Source of the DNA: an uncultured Lachnospiraceae bacterium
GTDB taxonomy: Bacteria > Bacillota > Clostridia > Lachnospirales > Lachnospiraceae
NCBI GenBank assembly: GCA_900548905.1
Contig: URMK01000009.1
Location: forward strand, 62,001-126,000
Direction of reading: 5' to 3'
Length of the DNA: 64,000 nt
Shown: positions 16,603 to 26,148 of the stretch, one piece after another
Layout of the letters: the number at the start of each line of letters is the position of its first letter
Position numbering within the stretch: the first letter of the stretch is position 1
Program-made: the position numbers and the translations under genes
Notes under the pieces: generated by a model
The model's database searches: none
Seen by the model: only the letters and a program-made list of their open reading frames with translations
Told to the model about the DNA's origin: nothing

Positions 16603-18804
16603 ATGAAATACTGCGTCCGTTTTTTTTCAAACAGTAAACATTCCACTCTGATCAAATATTTCCTTTCTTATTTTATTATCCTGAGCATCCTGTTTCTCGG
16701 TTTTTTCCTCGCCGTACGCATCCAGCTGAACCGTATCTATTTTAAGGATTTAAACGATCAGACCGACAAACGGCTGAACAATGTCATGCTTCAGCTGGAG
16801 GACGATCTGTCCAACATCAATCAGGTGCAGTCCCTTCTGTCCAAGGATATCAATCTTGTCCTTTCCCGTTATAAAAATGAAAACTGGTACAACTATCAGG
16901 CCGCCCAGCGCATGAATGAATATACGGTGAGTAACAGCTTCATCGACACGATTTGTTATGTGGACAATAAAACCGAAAGCATCCTCTCCTCCGGCAAGCA
17001 TGTTTATAAACAGGACGGTATCTACTATATCTATACCGGTTCCCATTATCTTCCGTTCCCGCTGGTGCAGTATGCCGGTTCGAATAAAAGCCAGCTTATC
17101 TACCTGTCGGACGAAACCTCCGGGCTGCTGATTTACCTTCCTTATAACAGCAATATAGAGTCCTACTGCATTTTTTATATCATCAGTATGAAGGAGCTTC
17201 AATCCACGCTGGAGGCCGGCAGCTTCAACGGCATCAATTCCGTCTGTCTTGTCACGCCGGACAACCAGATCATCTCAGGCATTCACGAGGATGCCATCCT
17301 GCCTTACCTGGACGGCCTGAAAAAAGAAGCCGGGCGGTATCCGATTGATTCCGACGATACCATGTTTGTATACACAGGCCTCCCCGGCAGCCTGACTCTT
17401 CTGGCCCTTTCCTCCAACAAAGCCATCTTGGGACAGGTCAGCCTGGCGTTCCGCAATACCTACCTGATTCTCGTCCTGCTGGCCACCTGCGGAATCTTCC
17501 TCATACTTTTCTCCATGCGTATTACCTACTGGCCTCTCCACAAGCTTCTTACCAAGCTGGTGGACACGCCGATGCCGGGCCGCAGCTACGTGGAGCAGAT
17601 AGACGCCGCCTTTACCTCCGCGCTTTCCGAGAAAAATAAGCTGCAGAAAAAGCTGGACAAGTACAGGTTGTCCATGCAGAAATCCATCCTGGATTCCATC
17701 GTATCCGACAACAGCAATTCCCGGATGAACGGGCTTCTGGATATCGACCGGTTTTTCAGCGATGAGCCGGACAATATGATATTTGTCCTCACCGTCAGTC
17801 ATCCCAGGAAAAGCTGCAATCCCAATGACGTCATGGTTTTTCTGGAAAATGCCCTGCCTGACAAAAATTCCTGCGCCCTGCTGGAAGCCGGTAAAAACCG
17901 GAGTGTCTTTATGATCAATTATCCGGGGATTGAAGAAAACAAGGATGAGGTCATCCGCCTTCTCCTGTGGGATTACTGCAGCGAAACCGGATGCCGGGCC
18001 GCGGTCAGCAACGGCGCCTCCTCCCCTCTGGAAATCCCTTATCTCTATGAAAACGCCCTGCTGGCCGATAAATACCGCCAGGAGGAAGCGGTGGTTTCCT
18101 ATGGGGAAATAGCCCCCCGGATCCCTTCCCCTTCCAATCTGGCGTATCCGTATAAAAAGCTGGACGCTCTTGCGCTCTGCCTGAAAACGCCTGAATTTAC
18201 ACAGGCACGCCGGCTGAAGGAAGAGCTTTTTACCCAAATTGACAGCGCCTCTGAAAACGGGACTCTTTTTCCGGACTTTTTTATCCGGTGCGTATTGATC
18301 GATATCCTTACCATCATTACCAATGCCATGAACCGTATCAATATCAAATTCAAAAATTACAGCGATCTCTACTATGAAACCCTGTATCTGTGCCGGAGCT
18401 GTCCGTATCAGGAAAAAGGGGGAGATGTGTCGCGGAATGTGGATGAACTGCTGGCCGCCTTTGAAGCGGAATATGCGAATTCTGCCGTACATGCTTCGCA
18501 GATCATGGAAATCCTCCGGGAAGGCTATACCTCACCTGATTTTTCCATATCGGTGCTCGCCGACAAATTCGAAGTCAGCATCGCCTATATGAGTTACCTG
18601 TTTAAGAAAAAATTCAACAAAAACTTTTCCGATTATCTCTGGGAGCTGCGTCTGGACAAAGCAAAGGACATGCTTCTCCATTCAAGCATGCCCATTGATC
18701 AAATCAGTGTCCGTGTAGGATATATTAACGTGTCCAGCTTCCGGCGCAAATTCAAGCAGGAAACAGGTATTACGCCTTCCCAGTTCCGCAATGGGAAGGG
18801 ATGA
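16603..18804 (+). CDS. Membrane-bound AraC-family regulator with extracellular sensor domain
   Basis: A 733-residue one-component regulator. Transmembrane segments at about 18-42 (YFLSYFIILSILFLGFFLAV) and 285-310 (YLILVLLATCGIFLILFSM) bracket an extracellular sensor of about 240 residues. The C-terminal 100 residues are a standard AraC HTH pair (FSISVLADKFEVSIAYMSYL; IDQISVRVGYINVSSFRRKF). The layout equals a YesM-like sensor joined to a YesN-like output, without kinase or receiver. It is divergent from the LplA operon, the usual target of such proteins, and so probably senses an external sugar. AGGAG lies nine bases before the ATG. Its last 35 bases overlap the end of the convergent GH78-like gene. 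Confidence 0.9.
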   Translation: MKYCVRFFSNSKHSTLIKYFLSYFIILSILFLGFFLAVRIQLNRIYFKDLNDQTDKRLNNVMLQLEDDLSNINQVQSLLSKDINLVLSRYKNENWYNYQAAQRMNEYTVSNSFIDTICYVDNKTESILSSGKHVYKQDGIYYIYTGSHYLPFPLVQYAGSNKSQLIYLSDETSGLLIYLPYNSNIESYCIFYIISMKELQSTLEAGSFNGINSVCLVTPDNQIISGIHEDAILPYLDGLKKEAGRYPIDSDDTMFVYTGLPGSLTLLALSSNKAILGQVSLAFRNTYLILVLLATCGIFLILFSMRITYWPLHKLLTKLVDTPMPGRSYVEQIDAAFTSALSEKNKLQKKLDKYRLSMQKSILDSIVSDNSNSRMNGLLDIDRFFSDEPDNMIFVLTVSHPRKSCNPNDVMVFLENALPDKNSCALLEAGKNRSVFMINYPGIEENKDEVIRLLLWDYCSETGCRAAVSNGASSPLEIPYLYENALLADKYRQEEAVVSYGEIAPRIPSPSNLAYPYKKLDALALCLKTPEFTQARRLKEELFTQIDSASENGTLFPDFFIRCVLIDILTIITNAMNRINIKFKNYSDLYYETLYLCRSCPYQEKGGDVSRNVDELLAAFEAEYANSAVHASQIMEILREGYTSPDFSISVLADKFEVSIAYMSYLFKKKFNKNFSDYLWELRLDKAKDMLLHSSMPIDQISVRVGYINVSSFRRKFKQETGITPSQFRNGKG

Positions 18805-21274
18805 CCAGAGACAGCCGGTTTCCTGCGGTTATCTCTTCCGTAGTCTCCCTGTTCTCCCCATTGACCGTCATGTACCGGCAGCCCCTGAATTCCCGGGGGA
18901 TACGGGCCTCTATCCGATAGCCCCGGGGGGCGCTTATTTCCATGCGCATTCCATCCCCGTCCGTCCGCCAGTATGCGCTGATGCGTCCGTCCGCCGTATC
19001 CATTGTGCCTTTGGCCCACCGCAGGCTGCCTGTCCGGGGCGCGAAACGCACTGCCTTCTGTACCCTGTCCGGTATTTCTATTCCCAAAAAGCCCCGCATG
19101 AGCAGGGCACCATAATACGCGCCGAAGCCATGATTCCTGCTGTCCGTACCGCTGAGTGTCTCCCAGAAGGTGCCCGGCTCCCGCGACAGCATATAGCCGC
19201 ACAGATGTTTCATTTCTTTCTCCAGCAGGGCGGTTTCCCCATACCGTTCCAACAGTTCAAACCGCATCATATGTCCGAAGAAAACGCCGCAGTCCGCCAC
19301 CTTCAGATGGGCCGTCCCTCTGTACTTCCCGGGGCAGGGTCCATATTCCTCCTTCAGCAGCTTCCACAGTGCGGGGGCTTCCTCTACGGACAGAAGCCCC
19401 GTCCAGAAATAATAGTACTGCGCGGCTTCGCTGTATACCCCGTTTCCCGTCAGGCCGTCCGCCGTAACTGTCATGGAATCCGGCAAAAAAGGATACATGG
19501 TAAACAAATCGTTCCTGCGTTCCTTCCCCTTCTCATAAAATACCCGGAATACCCTGCGCACAGCTTCCGCCTCTTCCCGATAATCCTTCCTGTCGTACAT
19601 CTCCCCCAGCCGCTCCAGGGTGAGTGCGTAAAGCCCGTTCGCCGCCGTGCTGACAGGGGCGGTATTTGCCGCATCATTGGACTGGGACCAGTCGATAAAC
19701 AGAGAACCGGGGATATTTTCCAGTACGCCCATGCTGTTTTTATAAGCACAGGATGCCTTCAGGAACCGTTCGGTGCGTTCCCGGAAGCCCTCCTTCATCG
19801 CCTCATCCCCGGTTCTTCTGTAATAATCCGTCAGCTCCAGCAGCAGAAACAGATTCCAGGAATACATCATGCAGGGATCCTGTCTGGCCCCGCCGCTGCA
19901 GCAGGCGGGAAAGGACGCTTCCTGCATCACGGTAGAATCCGCGGCAAGAAAATCCGCAAGCATACTGCGTTCCAGCGTCGTATCGGAAAGCAGCATCGCC
20001 GCCGCCCTGCCTGTCCAGTAGCTGTCGCCGGACCAGCCTCCCCGCTCCCGTTCCGGCGAATCCAGGAAAAACGCCAGGGAATTTGTCAGAAGGGTCCGCC
20101 TTGCCCCTTCATAGATCCGGTTCAGTTCCCCGTCGGAGCAGACAAAACCGGAGGCCGTTGTATCCGGGAACCGATAGGTACGCACGGAAAGCCGATCCAG
20201 GCATACCCTCTCCCCGCCCCGGAAAATCACCTTGATATACTTGATAAAATGAGGCTCCATCGCTTCGAAGGAAAAGCTGCCGCCCTCCGAGTGCAGACGG
20301 ATTACCCGGTTCACGTTGTCCGCTTTGACAGGCAGCAGCCCCTCCTCATCCAGATAATCGTTCCAGACAATATCCACGGTAACCGGTGCTTCTGCGGTAT
20401 AAGAAATACCGATAAATCCGGTTTCCGCTTTCTCCGTCACAAACTCCAGCGCCGCCGGGACCTCGTATCCGGACAGGATATAACAGGCGCCGCCGTCCGC
20501 CTTTTTCTTTTCTTCCAGCTGCCCTTCATAGGCACCGTCCTCCAGAAGGGAATCCTCATACGCGGGCCGCTTCATCCCTTCCCCGCCGCTGCGGACGATA
20601 TACGCTTCCGATTCCCACCAGTTCTGCGCTTTCCACACCTCCGGCCTTTCCCGCAGACTGTAAACCCCCAGCATACGCAGGTTTGTCAGAAGGCTGAAAT
20701 CCGGCACGGCAGTCCCTCTGGCCCTGATGATCCGGTTATCCCCTGTCTCCATGCAGGCTGTTTCCCCGGGAATCCTCCCGGTCCTCCAGGCAGTATACGC
20801 TTCGTCCAGACTGTAAGCCTCCAGGGGCACTCTCCGGCCAAAGGACAGAGTTTCCACCTGGCAGTCCTTCTGCGTCAGGACGCCGCAGGTAAAGGCGGCA
20901 TCCCCCGTGGCGCAGATAACCTGCTCTCCCCGGGTAACCTCGGCCAACAGGCAGGAGGTTTCATATGTGGCATAATTATTTTCCTCCGGCACATAACCCA
21001 TCACCTCTACAGCCAGCCGGTTATTTCCTTCCTTAAGTCCCTCCAGCCGGTACCGATCCGCCTTCAGCATCCCGAAGGGGGCGGGAGCCGGGCCGGCCCC
21101 GAGGAAGGCGCCGTTTACATATACCCTGTAAAAGGTGTGTGCGGCTATCGTCAACGTATATGTCTCCCCTTTTTCCGCCGTAAAATCACACCGGAAGGCC
21201 GCCAGTGTATCCGGCTTATCCGCCCTGCCCGGCACAAAAACCGGCTTTGCTTTGCAAAATAGTCCCGCTTCCAT
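18770..21274 (-). CDS. GH78-like alpha-L-rhamnosidase
   Basis: An 834-residue enzyme. The N-terminal beta-sandwich region (FYRVYVNGAFLGAGPAP, a carbohydrate-binding fold typical of GH78) precedes an (alpha/alpha)6 barrel with LDSPERERGGWSGDSYW, matching the conserved acidic motif that holds the catalytic acid, and a C-terminal beta domain (LRWAKGTMDTADGRISAYW). No signal peptide is seen, so it should act on imported rhamnosides. The ATG follows AGGAGG. Last gene of the GH1/GH106/GH78/GH78 operon, and convergent with the AraC gene with a 35-base overlap. Activity is inferred from family; the exact glycoside is unknown. Confidence 0.85.
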   Translation of the reverse strand: MEAGLFCKAKPVFVPGRADKPDTLAAFRCDFTAEKGETYTLTIAAHTFYRVYVNGAFLGAGPAPAPFGMLKADRYRLEGLKEGNNRLAVEVMGYVPEENNYATYETSCLLAEVTRGEQVICATGDAAFTCGVLTQKDCQVETLSFGRRVPLEAYSLDEAYTAWRTGRIPGETACMETGDNRIIRARGTAVPDFSLLTNLRMLGVYSLRERPEVWKAQNWWESEAYIVRSGGEGMKRPAYEDSLLEDGAYEGQLEEKKKADGGACYILSGYEVPAALEFVTEKAETGFIGISYTAEAPVTVDIVWNDYLDEEGLLPVKADNVNRVIRLHSEGGSFSFEAMEPHFIKYIKVIFRGGERVCLDRLSVRTYRFPDTTASGFVCSDGELNRIYEGARRTLLTNSLAFFLDSPERERGGWSGDSYWTGRAAAMLLSDTTLERSMLADFLAADSTVMQEASFPACCSGGARQDPCMMYSWNLFLLLELTDYYRRTGDEAMKEGFRERTERFLKASCAYKNSMGVLENIPGSLFIDWSQSNDAANTAPVSTAANGLYALTLERLGEMYDRKDYREEAEAVRRVFRVFYEKGKERRNDLFTMYPFLPDSMTVTADGLTGNGVYSEAAQYYYFWTGLLSVEEAPALWKLLKEEYGPCPGKYRGTAHLKVADCGVFFGHMMRFELLERYGETALLEKEMKHLCGYMLSREPGTFWETLSGTDSRNHGFGAYYGALLMRGFLGIEIPDRVQKAVRFAPRTGSLRWAKGTMDTADGRISAYWRTDGDGMRMEISAPRGYRIEARIPREFRGCRYMTVNGENRETTEEITAGNRLSLVIPSHCGTGKA

Positions 21275-21292
21275 ATAAATACCTCCTGCTAA

Positions 21293-22996
21293 TCAGGTGC
21301 CGGAAAGCACAGTCACTCCTGCCGGCGCCTTAATTTTCGTCTCCACACTGCCGTCCTTCCTTTTTTTATGGGAGATACGGACGATACCCATAGGCGTGGG
21401 GAAGGTTCCTTTTGCCCAGGACAAATCCCCCAGATGCGGTTTGATTTCCAGCACCCGGCAGCCCGGCTTTACAATCCTGACCCCCAGGATATTTTCGGTC
21501 AGCCACGGCGTTACCCCGGAAGCCCAGCCGTGGCAGAGACTGTGCCGGTACCCCTTATAACAGTACGCCCCGTAGGTTCCGTGCACATCCGTTTCCCCTG
21601 CTGCCGGGAGGCGGTCGATAGGCGCCGCCGCTTCCATCCAGTTTATATCAAAATCCTCCCAGAACGTGGTGGCCCCCAGCTTCAGCATCCCGCCCCAATA
21701 GTCCCGGATACACGAAAGGCAGCCCTCATAATCCCCCGCCATGCCGCGGGCCGTCAGAATATAATAGCCCATAAAGGTGGACATTCCCTGTGCACCGCCC
21801 ACGGAAAGGATTTCCCGGTTCATTTCCCCTGCCTCCCGCAGCCCGGCCAGGACAAGCAGTGCCGCCGCCTGCTTGGATCCGCCGGAAGCAACCGGAAAAC
21901 GGCCCAGCCGCTCAACATCCCTTTCACAGCGTTCTGCAAGTTCCTGTTTCCCCAGAATAAGGAACAGCTTATGCAGGCGGTCCGCCGCCAGCCGGTGAAG
22001 GGCCTGCACGCCCGCATCCACCGCTTCCGGCTTCTCGCTGGACGGCCAGTCCAGGAAACGTCCATCCGTCACCGTGTCCTTCCCGTCCGCTCCAATACAG
22101 TCCGTCAGCTGCCTGCTTATGCCTTCCAGATACGCTTCCTGGTTCTTCAGCCACGCCCGATCACCGGTATACAGAAACCAGTCATATACGATGACGGCAT
22201 ACCACATGGTGTAGCTGGCCATCCCGTTCATCCAGCCCGGCAGAGGGGTCTCTTTTCGGATAAAATCAAGGCTTCCGGCAACGGATGCATCCGCTCCGAA
22301 AACGGTCCGTATGGTCAGCGTCTCCGGATGCATATCCCCCACCCATACCAGGCGGTCCCTCTTAATCCCGTCCCAGATATATTCCTGCATGTTCAGATGC
22401 ACAGTATATGCTCCCACGTCCCAGATACGGTTCAGCAGCGGATCGCTGCACGAAAAGCTGCCCCGGTAGGGGACATCCTTATAAACAAGCACACCGGCCA
22501 CCGACTTCAGGGATAGCTGCACATCCTTTTCCTCCAGATCAAGCCTCACAAAACGGAAACCCGTTTCCCCGATCCGGTTCATGCTCATCATGCCGATTTC
22601 CGTATGGATATCCCTTCTGGCATGATCGTTGGTGGCATTTCCTTCCCCGCCCGGCTCGCTCATGGCCTCCATTACCGATTCCCCGAACCGCACCCTGACC
22701 TTCGCTCCCCTGCCCGTGCTGTCCTGCCAGGCAAGGATCCGGATCCCGCCGTGGATTTCATAACCGAAATCCAGCAGCAGGGATGCCGGGCCGTCCGAGC
22801 TGTCCATCACGAAAGGCTCATGAGCCGCAAGGGATATCTGCGGCTCCCTCTCCGTTAAAAGAACCTCCTCATGGGACACCTTCCCCTGCTTCCAAACCAC
22901 GCTGCGCGGCAGCAGGTATACGGCCTTCCTTTCGTCCGGGTGAAGCGTATCCGTTGTTTCCTTATCCATAACCCTGAAAATTGTCCTGTTATCCAT
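21293..22996 (-). CDS. GH78-like family protein, shorter second copy
   Basis: A 567-residue member of the alpha-rhamnosidase-like six-hairpin group. IWDGIKRDRLVWVGDMHPE is the acidic-motif counterpart, with Asp where the longer neighbour has Glu, and the C-terminal beta domain reads LSWAKGTFPTPMGIVRIS. It lacks the extra N-terminal domain of the 834-residue paralogue. The start at 22996 (MDNRTIFRV) follows GAGAGGAAG; the open frame extends 69 codons further into the end of the GH106-like gene but without support. Eighteen bases separate it from the downstream GH78 gene. Likely trims rhamnose or a related sugar; substrate unproven. Confidence 0.82.
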   Translation of the reverse strand: MDNRTIFRVMDKETTDTLHPDERKAVYLLPRSVVWKQGKVSHEEVLLTEREPQISLAAHEPFVMDSSDGPASLLLDFGYEIHGGIRILAWQDSTGRGAKVRVRFGESVMEAMSEPGGEGNATNDHARRDIHTEIGMMSMNRIGETGFRFVRLDLEEKDVQLSLKSVAGVLVYKDVPYRGSFSCSDPLLNRIWDVGAYTVHLNMQEYIWDGIKRDRLVWVGDMHPETLTIRTVFGADASVAGSLDFIRKETPLPGWMNGMASYTMWYAVIVYDWFLYTGDRAWLKNQEAYLEGISRQLTDCIGADGKDTVTDGRFLDWPSSEKPEAVDAGVQALHRLAADRLHKLFLILGKQELAERCERDVERLGRFPVASGGSKQAAALLVLAGLREAGEMNREILSVGGAQGMSTFMGYYILTARGMAGDYEGCLSCIRDYWGGMLKLGATTFWEDFDINWMEAAAPIDRLPAAGETDVHGTYGAYCYKGYRHSLCHGWASGVTPWLTENILGVRIVKPGCRVLEIKPHLGDLSWAKGTFPTPMGIVRISHKKRKDGSVETKIKAPAGVTVLSGT

Positions 22997-23046
22997 GCGC
23001 TTCTTCCTCTCTCTGTAAGGGTACTTTACCCGGTTACCTTTCTTTC

Positions 23047-26000
23047 CTATAACGGTTCCGACACGTCGGGACGTCCGGTTCGTTCCTTCCAAAGGACAGG
23101 AGCCTTCAAAATCCCCTGCCGGATCCGTACATAGGAATCCCTCCATGCCTTTCCTTCCGTCATGAAATTGCCGGGACCGTATGCAGAAGCAACAGCCGGC
23201 CATTCGTGCAGCGGCCCGAAGGTATTCCGCCTTCCGAATACCAGCTCCACTGCTTCCGGTTCTTCCACTTCCGCCTCATAGGGCGCCTGTATCATAAGCG
23301 CTTCCTCTTTCCCGAGTACCCGGATGCAGGCCGCATGGGTACCCGCCATACGGATCCGGTAAAGCCCCTTTCCCAGATCCGGCAGCTTAAGGCGGATGCG
23401 GCCGGAGTAAAACGGAAGTCCCTGATCCCCGATATCCCCTGCCTTCAGCCGCGGGGGCAGTCCGGTCAGCACAGCCTTTTTCCCGCCGTCCGCCAGTCTC
23501 ACGCCGAAGCGGCCCAGCAGATAGACGGCTTCGATTCCGCCTGTCTTATAATAGGCATATGTAATTTTTATAACATTGACGCCCTTCTTCACACAGCCGG
23601 AAGGCAGGACGATTCTGTCAAAGCAGCTGTCCAGCCATTTACCCGCCGACTGCACGGGAATCTCCCTCTCTCCCAACGAAAGCCCCGTCACATGCTCCCT
23701 ATCCTCCAGGGCCAGGAAGCATTCCTCCGGGACAGTCTCCGCCTCAAACCGGTATTCCAGAACGACTTCCTTCAGCGGCTTTTCCGGTATCCCGTTTTTC
23801 TTTTCTTCATACCAGGGCTGCAGCATCTCCCCGCCCCGCCACGGGATTCCCAGCGTATCACGAAGCGCCCGATCCGCCTTCAGCACCTCCTGCCGGGGCA
23901 GCATCGTGCCGTCCTGCGTGGTGATGCGCACCTTGTCCAGCACACATACATTTTCTTCCGACAGCCGGTAATCATATTCCTCCGGCAGGCCGTCCACCCG
24001 TTCCCAGACATGCGGCTCCGGGATTGGACACGCCCGGTCCCGTCCGGCTATGACAAGGAGCTTCTCCTCCCCGGCCGCAAAAGAAAGCGGAATTTCCAGC
24101 CGGCCGCCCTTTTTCCGAAAGCGGCATGCCCATATCTTTCCGGTCTTTGCATCCCATAGCTCCGGCCACCCCTCCTCTTCCAGGGAAAGCACCAGTCTCC
24201 CTGCGGCGTGATCCCGATCCAGGTTCAGCAGGAACAGATAAGTCTCCTTCCCGGCCTTTCTGCACTGTACCGCAACCCGGGAAGCCCTTTTCCCGGTAAT
24301 GCTTATCTTGCCGTCCGAACAGCATTCGGTGATACGTGCTTCCTCAAAGGGGATCCGCACCGCCTTTTCCGCGAGGCTGCGCACCTTATCCGTCGGGAGA
24401 ACATCCACATAGCCGGGAACTTCACCGGCAAAAACAAGCCTGCCGCCCTGTTCCCGGAATTTAGCGAGCAGCTCTAAGGTGGAGGAGCGCATAGTCTCCA
24501 TTCCGGTCACAAGCACCGTATGGTAAGCGCTCTTTCCCACATAAAGCATTCCGTCCCGGACGCTTCCGTGCCTGGCCATCATATCCTCTTCCCCATAGTC
24601 AAAATCAATATGGCTGCTTATTAGGATCCGAAAGGTATCCCGATACCTTTCCTCCAGCCGGATAATCCCCTCCCCAACGGCTTCCAGCCCCCGGAATGCA
24701 CCGCAGCGGGAACGCGCCCACACACTCTCTATGGGATTTAACACCAGAACGCCGCAGACCGGCTCGGTATCCGAAAGGAGCGCATGGATTCGGGAAAAAT
24801 AATCCTCCAGCTTCCGGTATTCCGGATACCATGCACTCTGGAAAAAGATACTTGCCGGATAATCCCGTTTGGCCTCGCCCTTCATGGTATACCAGGAAAG
24901 ATGAGGACAGCGCAGATTGATGCCGAACAAGGCCTGCCAGTCCCCCACCTGCTTATAATCCTCCAGATCCATCTGCCAGCCGGTACAGCCGTACAGCTCG
25001 GAAAGGATCCATTTCTTATCCAGCTGCCTTGCCACAGAGGCGATCTGCTTCACAATCCACCAATTGTCATTTTTTTCGGTAAGAACGTCCACGCCGGGAT
25101 AATCCATATATTCGTAAAAACGCATCAGGGAGCCCTGCATCACGGTCTGTGCCGTCAGGCTGTCCTCATGCAGCACATGTCCGGTGAAGAGCAGCATGTT
25201 CGCCGAACACCAGTCCTGAATAGGCTGCGCGAAATTCTCCAGGAACAGTTCCTGACACAATTCAATATAATCCCTCGCCGTCCCGGACAATTCTTCTCCC
25301 ATGTACCGGAAAAAAAGCTCCGGCAGTTTCTCCTTCAGGCTGTAGCCAAACCGTTTCTTACATTCCTGGAACAGGGATGGGGTATAAGGCACCGCCGTTT
25401 CCTTCCCGCCGGAAAACTCGGAGAAAAGCGGCCCTCTGTGCGGTTCATCCGTAAAGATTCCCGGAATGCTTTTTCCCAGCCGGGATCCGCATTCTGACGC
25501 ATACCGTTCATGCGTGAGCTGCATATAATGCCCCACTGCTTTTCTGTTCATGGTATCCAGATATGTGTATCCGTTATAATTGTCACTGCATGCTGCCGGA
25601 ACCACGGTAAAAACCACCGCCGTCTCCCCGTTCTCCAGAGGCTCTCCCGGCTTCAGGGGGCGCACCTTCTGCATGTCCCCGTCCCGGAATACAATAGCAA
25701 ATATAGCAGGCTCCTCCTCTGCCGCAAAGTCCCCCTCCTTCTTACAAGGATTTTGTTCCATGGACAGCTGTGCATCCATCCATTCTTCCGGGGTATATCT
25801 TTTCATTTCCAGGAAGGACGCCCGGTATTCCGGCTGCTGCGTCGCCATACCGCCGGCAGAACCGGAGGGCCAGCGATCCTCATCATACAGCCAGGCCTCC
25901 ATTCCTTTCTCCGCCGCATAGTCCGCACAGCAGCGCGTCAGCCGGAACCAGTCCTCCCCCAGATATTCCGTTTCCAGCCCGGTCCTGGAATGCATGAAAA

Positions 26001-26148
26001 AACCGCCGAAGCCCATCTGCTCAAAAATATCGATCTGACGCAGCAGCTCCTCCTCCGTAAGTTTCCCGTTCCATGCCCAGAAGGGCTTCCCCCTGTATTC
26101 CTTTGAAGGGTTCTCAAAAAGCTTCTGTCTGTCCTCTATCCCCATCAT
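23047..26148 (-). CDS. GH106-like alpha-L-rhamnosidase family protein
   Basis: A 1033-residue protein. The N-terminus (PFWAWNGKLTEEELLRQI, MGFGGFFMHSRTGL, WLYDEDRWPSGSAGG) is the TIM-barrel beginning of GH106 and related enzymes acting on rhamnosides of pectin or plant glycosides. Later parts hold a glutamine amidotransferase-like segment (GGRLVFAGEVPGYVDVLP) and a C-terminal beta-sandwich, as in the family. No signal peptide. ATG at 26148 overlaps the GH1 stop codon as ATGA; the next codon is also ATG (26145) with slightly better spacing from GGGAG. Second gene of the operon. Family level is secure; substrate is inferred from neighbours. Confidence 0.85.
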   Translation of the reverse strand: MMGIEDRQKLFENPSKEYRGKPFWAWNGKLTEEELLRQIDIFEQMGFGGFFMHSRTGLETEYLGEDWFRLTRCCADYAAEKGMEAWLYDEDRWPSGSAGGMATQQPEYRASFLEMKRYTPEEWMDAQLSMEQNPCKKEGDFAAEEEPAIFAIVFRDGDMQKVRPLKPGEPLENGETAVVFTVVPAACSDNYNGYTYLDTMNRKAVGHYMQLTHERYASECGSRLGKSIPGIFTDEPHRGPLFSEFSGGKETAVPYTPSLFQECKKRFGYSLKEKLPELFFRYMGEELSGTARDYIELCQELFLENFAQPIQDWCSANMLLFTGHVLHEDSLTAQTVMQGSLMRFYEYMDYPGVDVLTEKNDNWWIVKQIASVARQLDKKWILSELYGCTGWQMDLEDYKQVGDWQALFGINLRCPHLSWYTMKGEAKRDYPASIFFQSAWYPEYRKLEDYFSRIHALLSDTEPVCGVLVLNPIESVWARSRCGAFRGLEAVGEGIIRLEERYRDTFRILISSHIDFDYGEEDMMARHGSVRDGMLYVGKSAYHTVLVTGMETMRSSTLELLAKFREQGGRLVFAGEVPGYVDVLPTDKVRSLAEKAVRIPFEEARITECCSDGKISITGKRASRVAVQCRKAGKETYLFLLNLDRDHAAGRLVLSLEEEGWPELWDAKTGKIWACRFRKKGGRLEIPLSFAAGEEKLLVIAGRDRACPIPEPHVWERVDGLPEEYDYRLSEENVCVLDKVRITTQDGTMLPRQEVLKADRALRDTLGIPWRGGEMLQPWYEEKKNGIPEKPLKEVVLEYRFEAETVPEECFLALEDREHVTGLSLGEREIPVQSAGKWLDSCFDRIVLPSGCVKKGVNVIKITYAYYKTGGIEAVYLLGRFGVRLADGGKKAVLTGLPPRLKAGDIGDQGLPFYSGRIRLKLPDLGKGLYRIRMAGTHAACIRVLGKEEALMIQAPYEAEVEEPEAVELVFGRRNTFGPLHEWPAVASAYGPGNFMTEGKAWRDSYVRIRQGILKAPVLWKERTGRPDVSEPL

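Noticed and set aside
17275..18492. A 405-codon minus-strand frame inside the AraC regulator gene
   Set aside because: Lies entirely within a gene with clear membrane and HTH domains; no start signal.
18791..21262. An 823-codon open frame on the plus strand opposite the GH78-like gene
   Set aside because: No protein-like pattern, no ribosome binding site, full overlap with a well-supported enzyme; an antisense shadow of GC-rich third positions.
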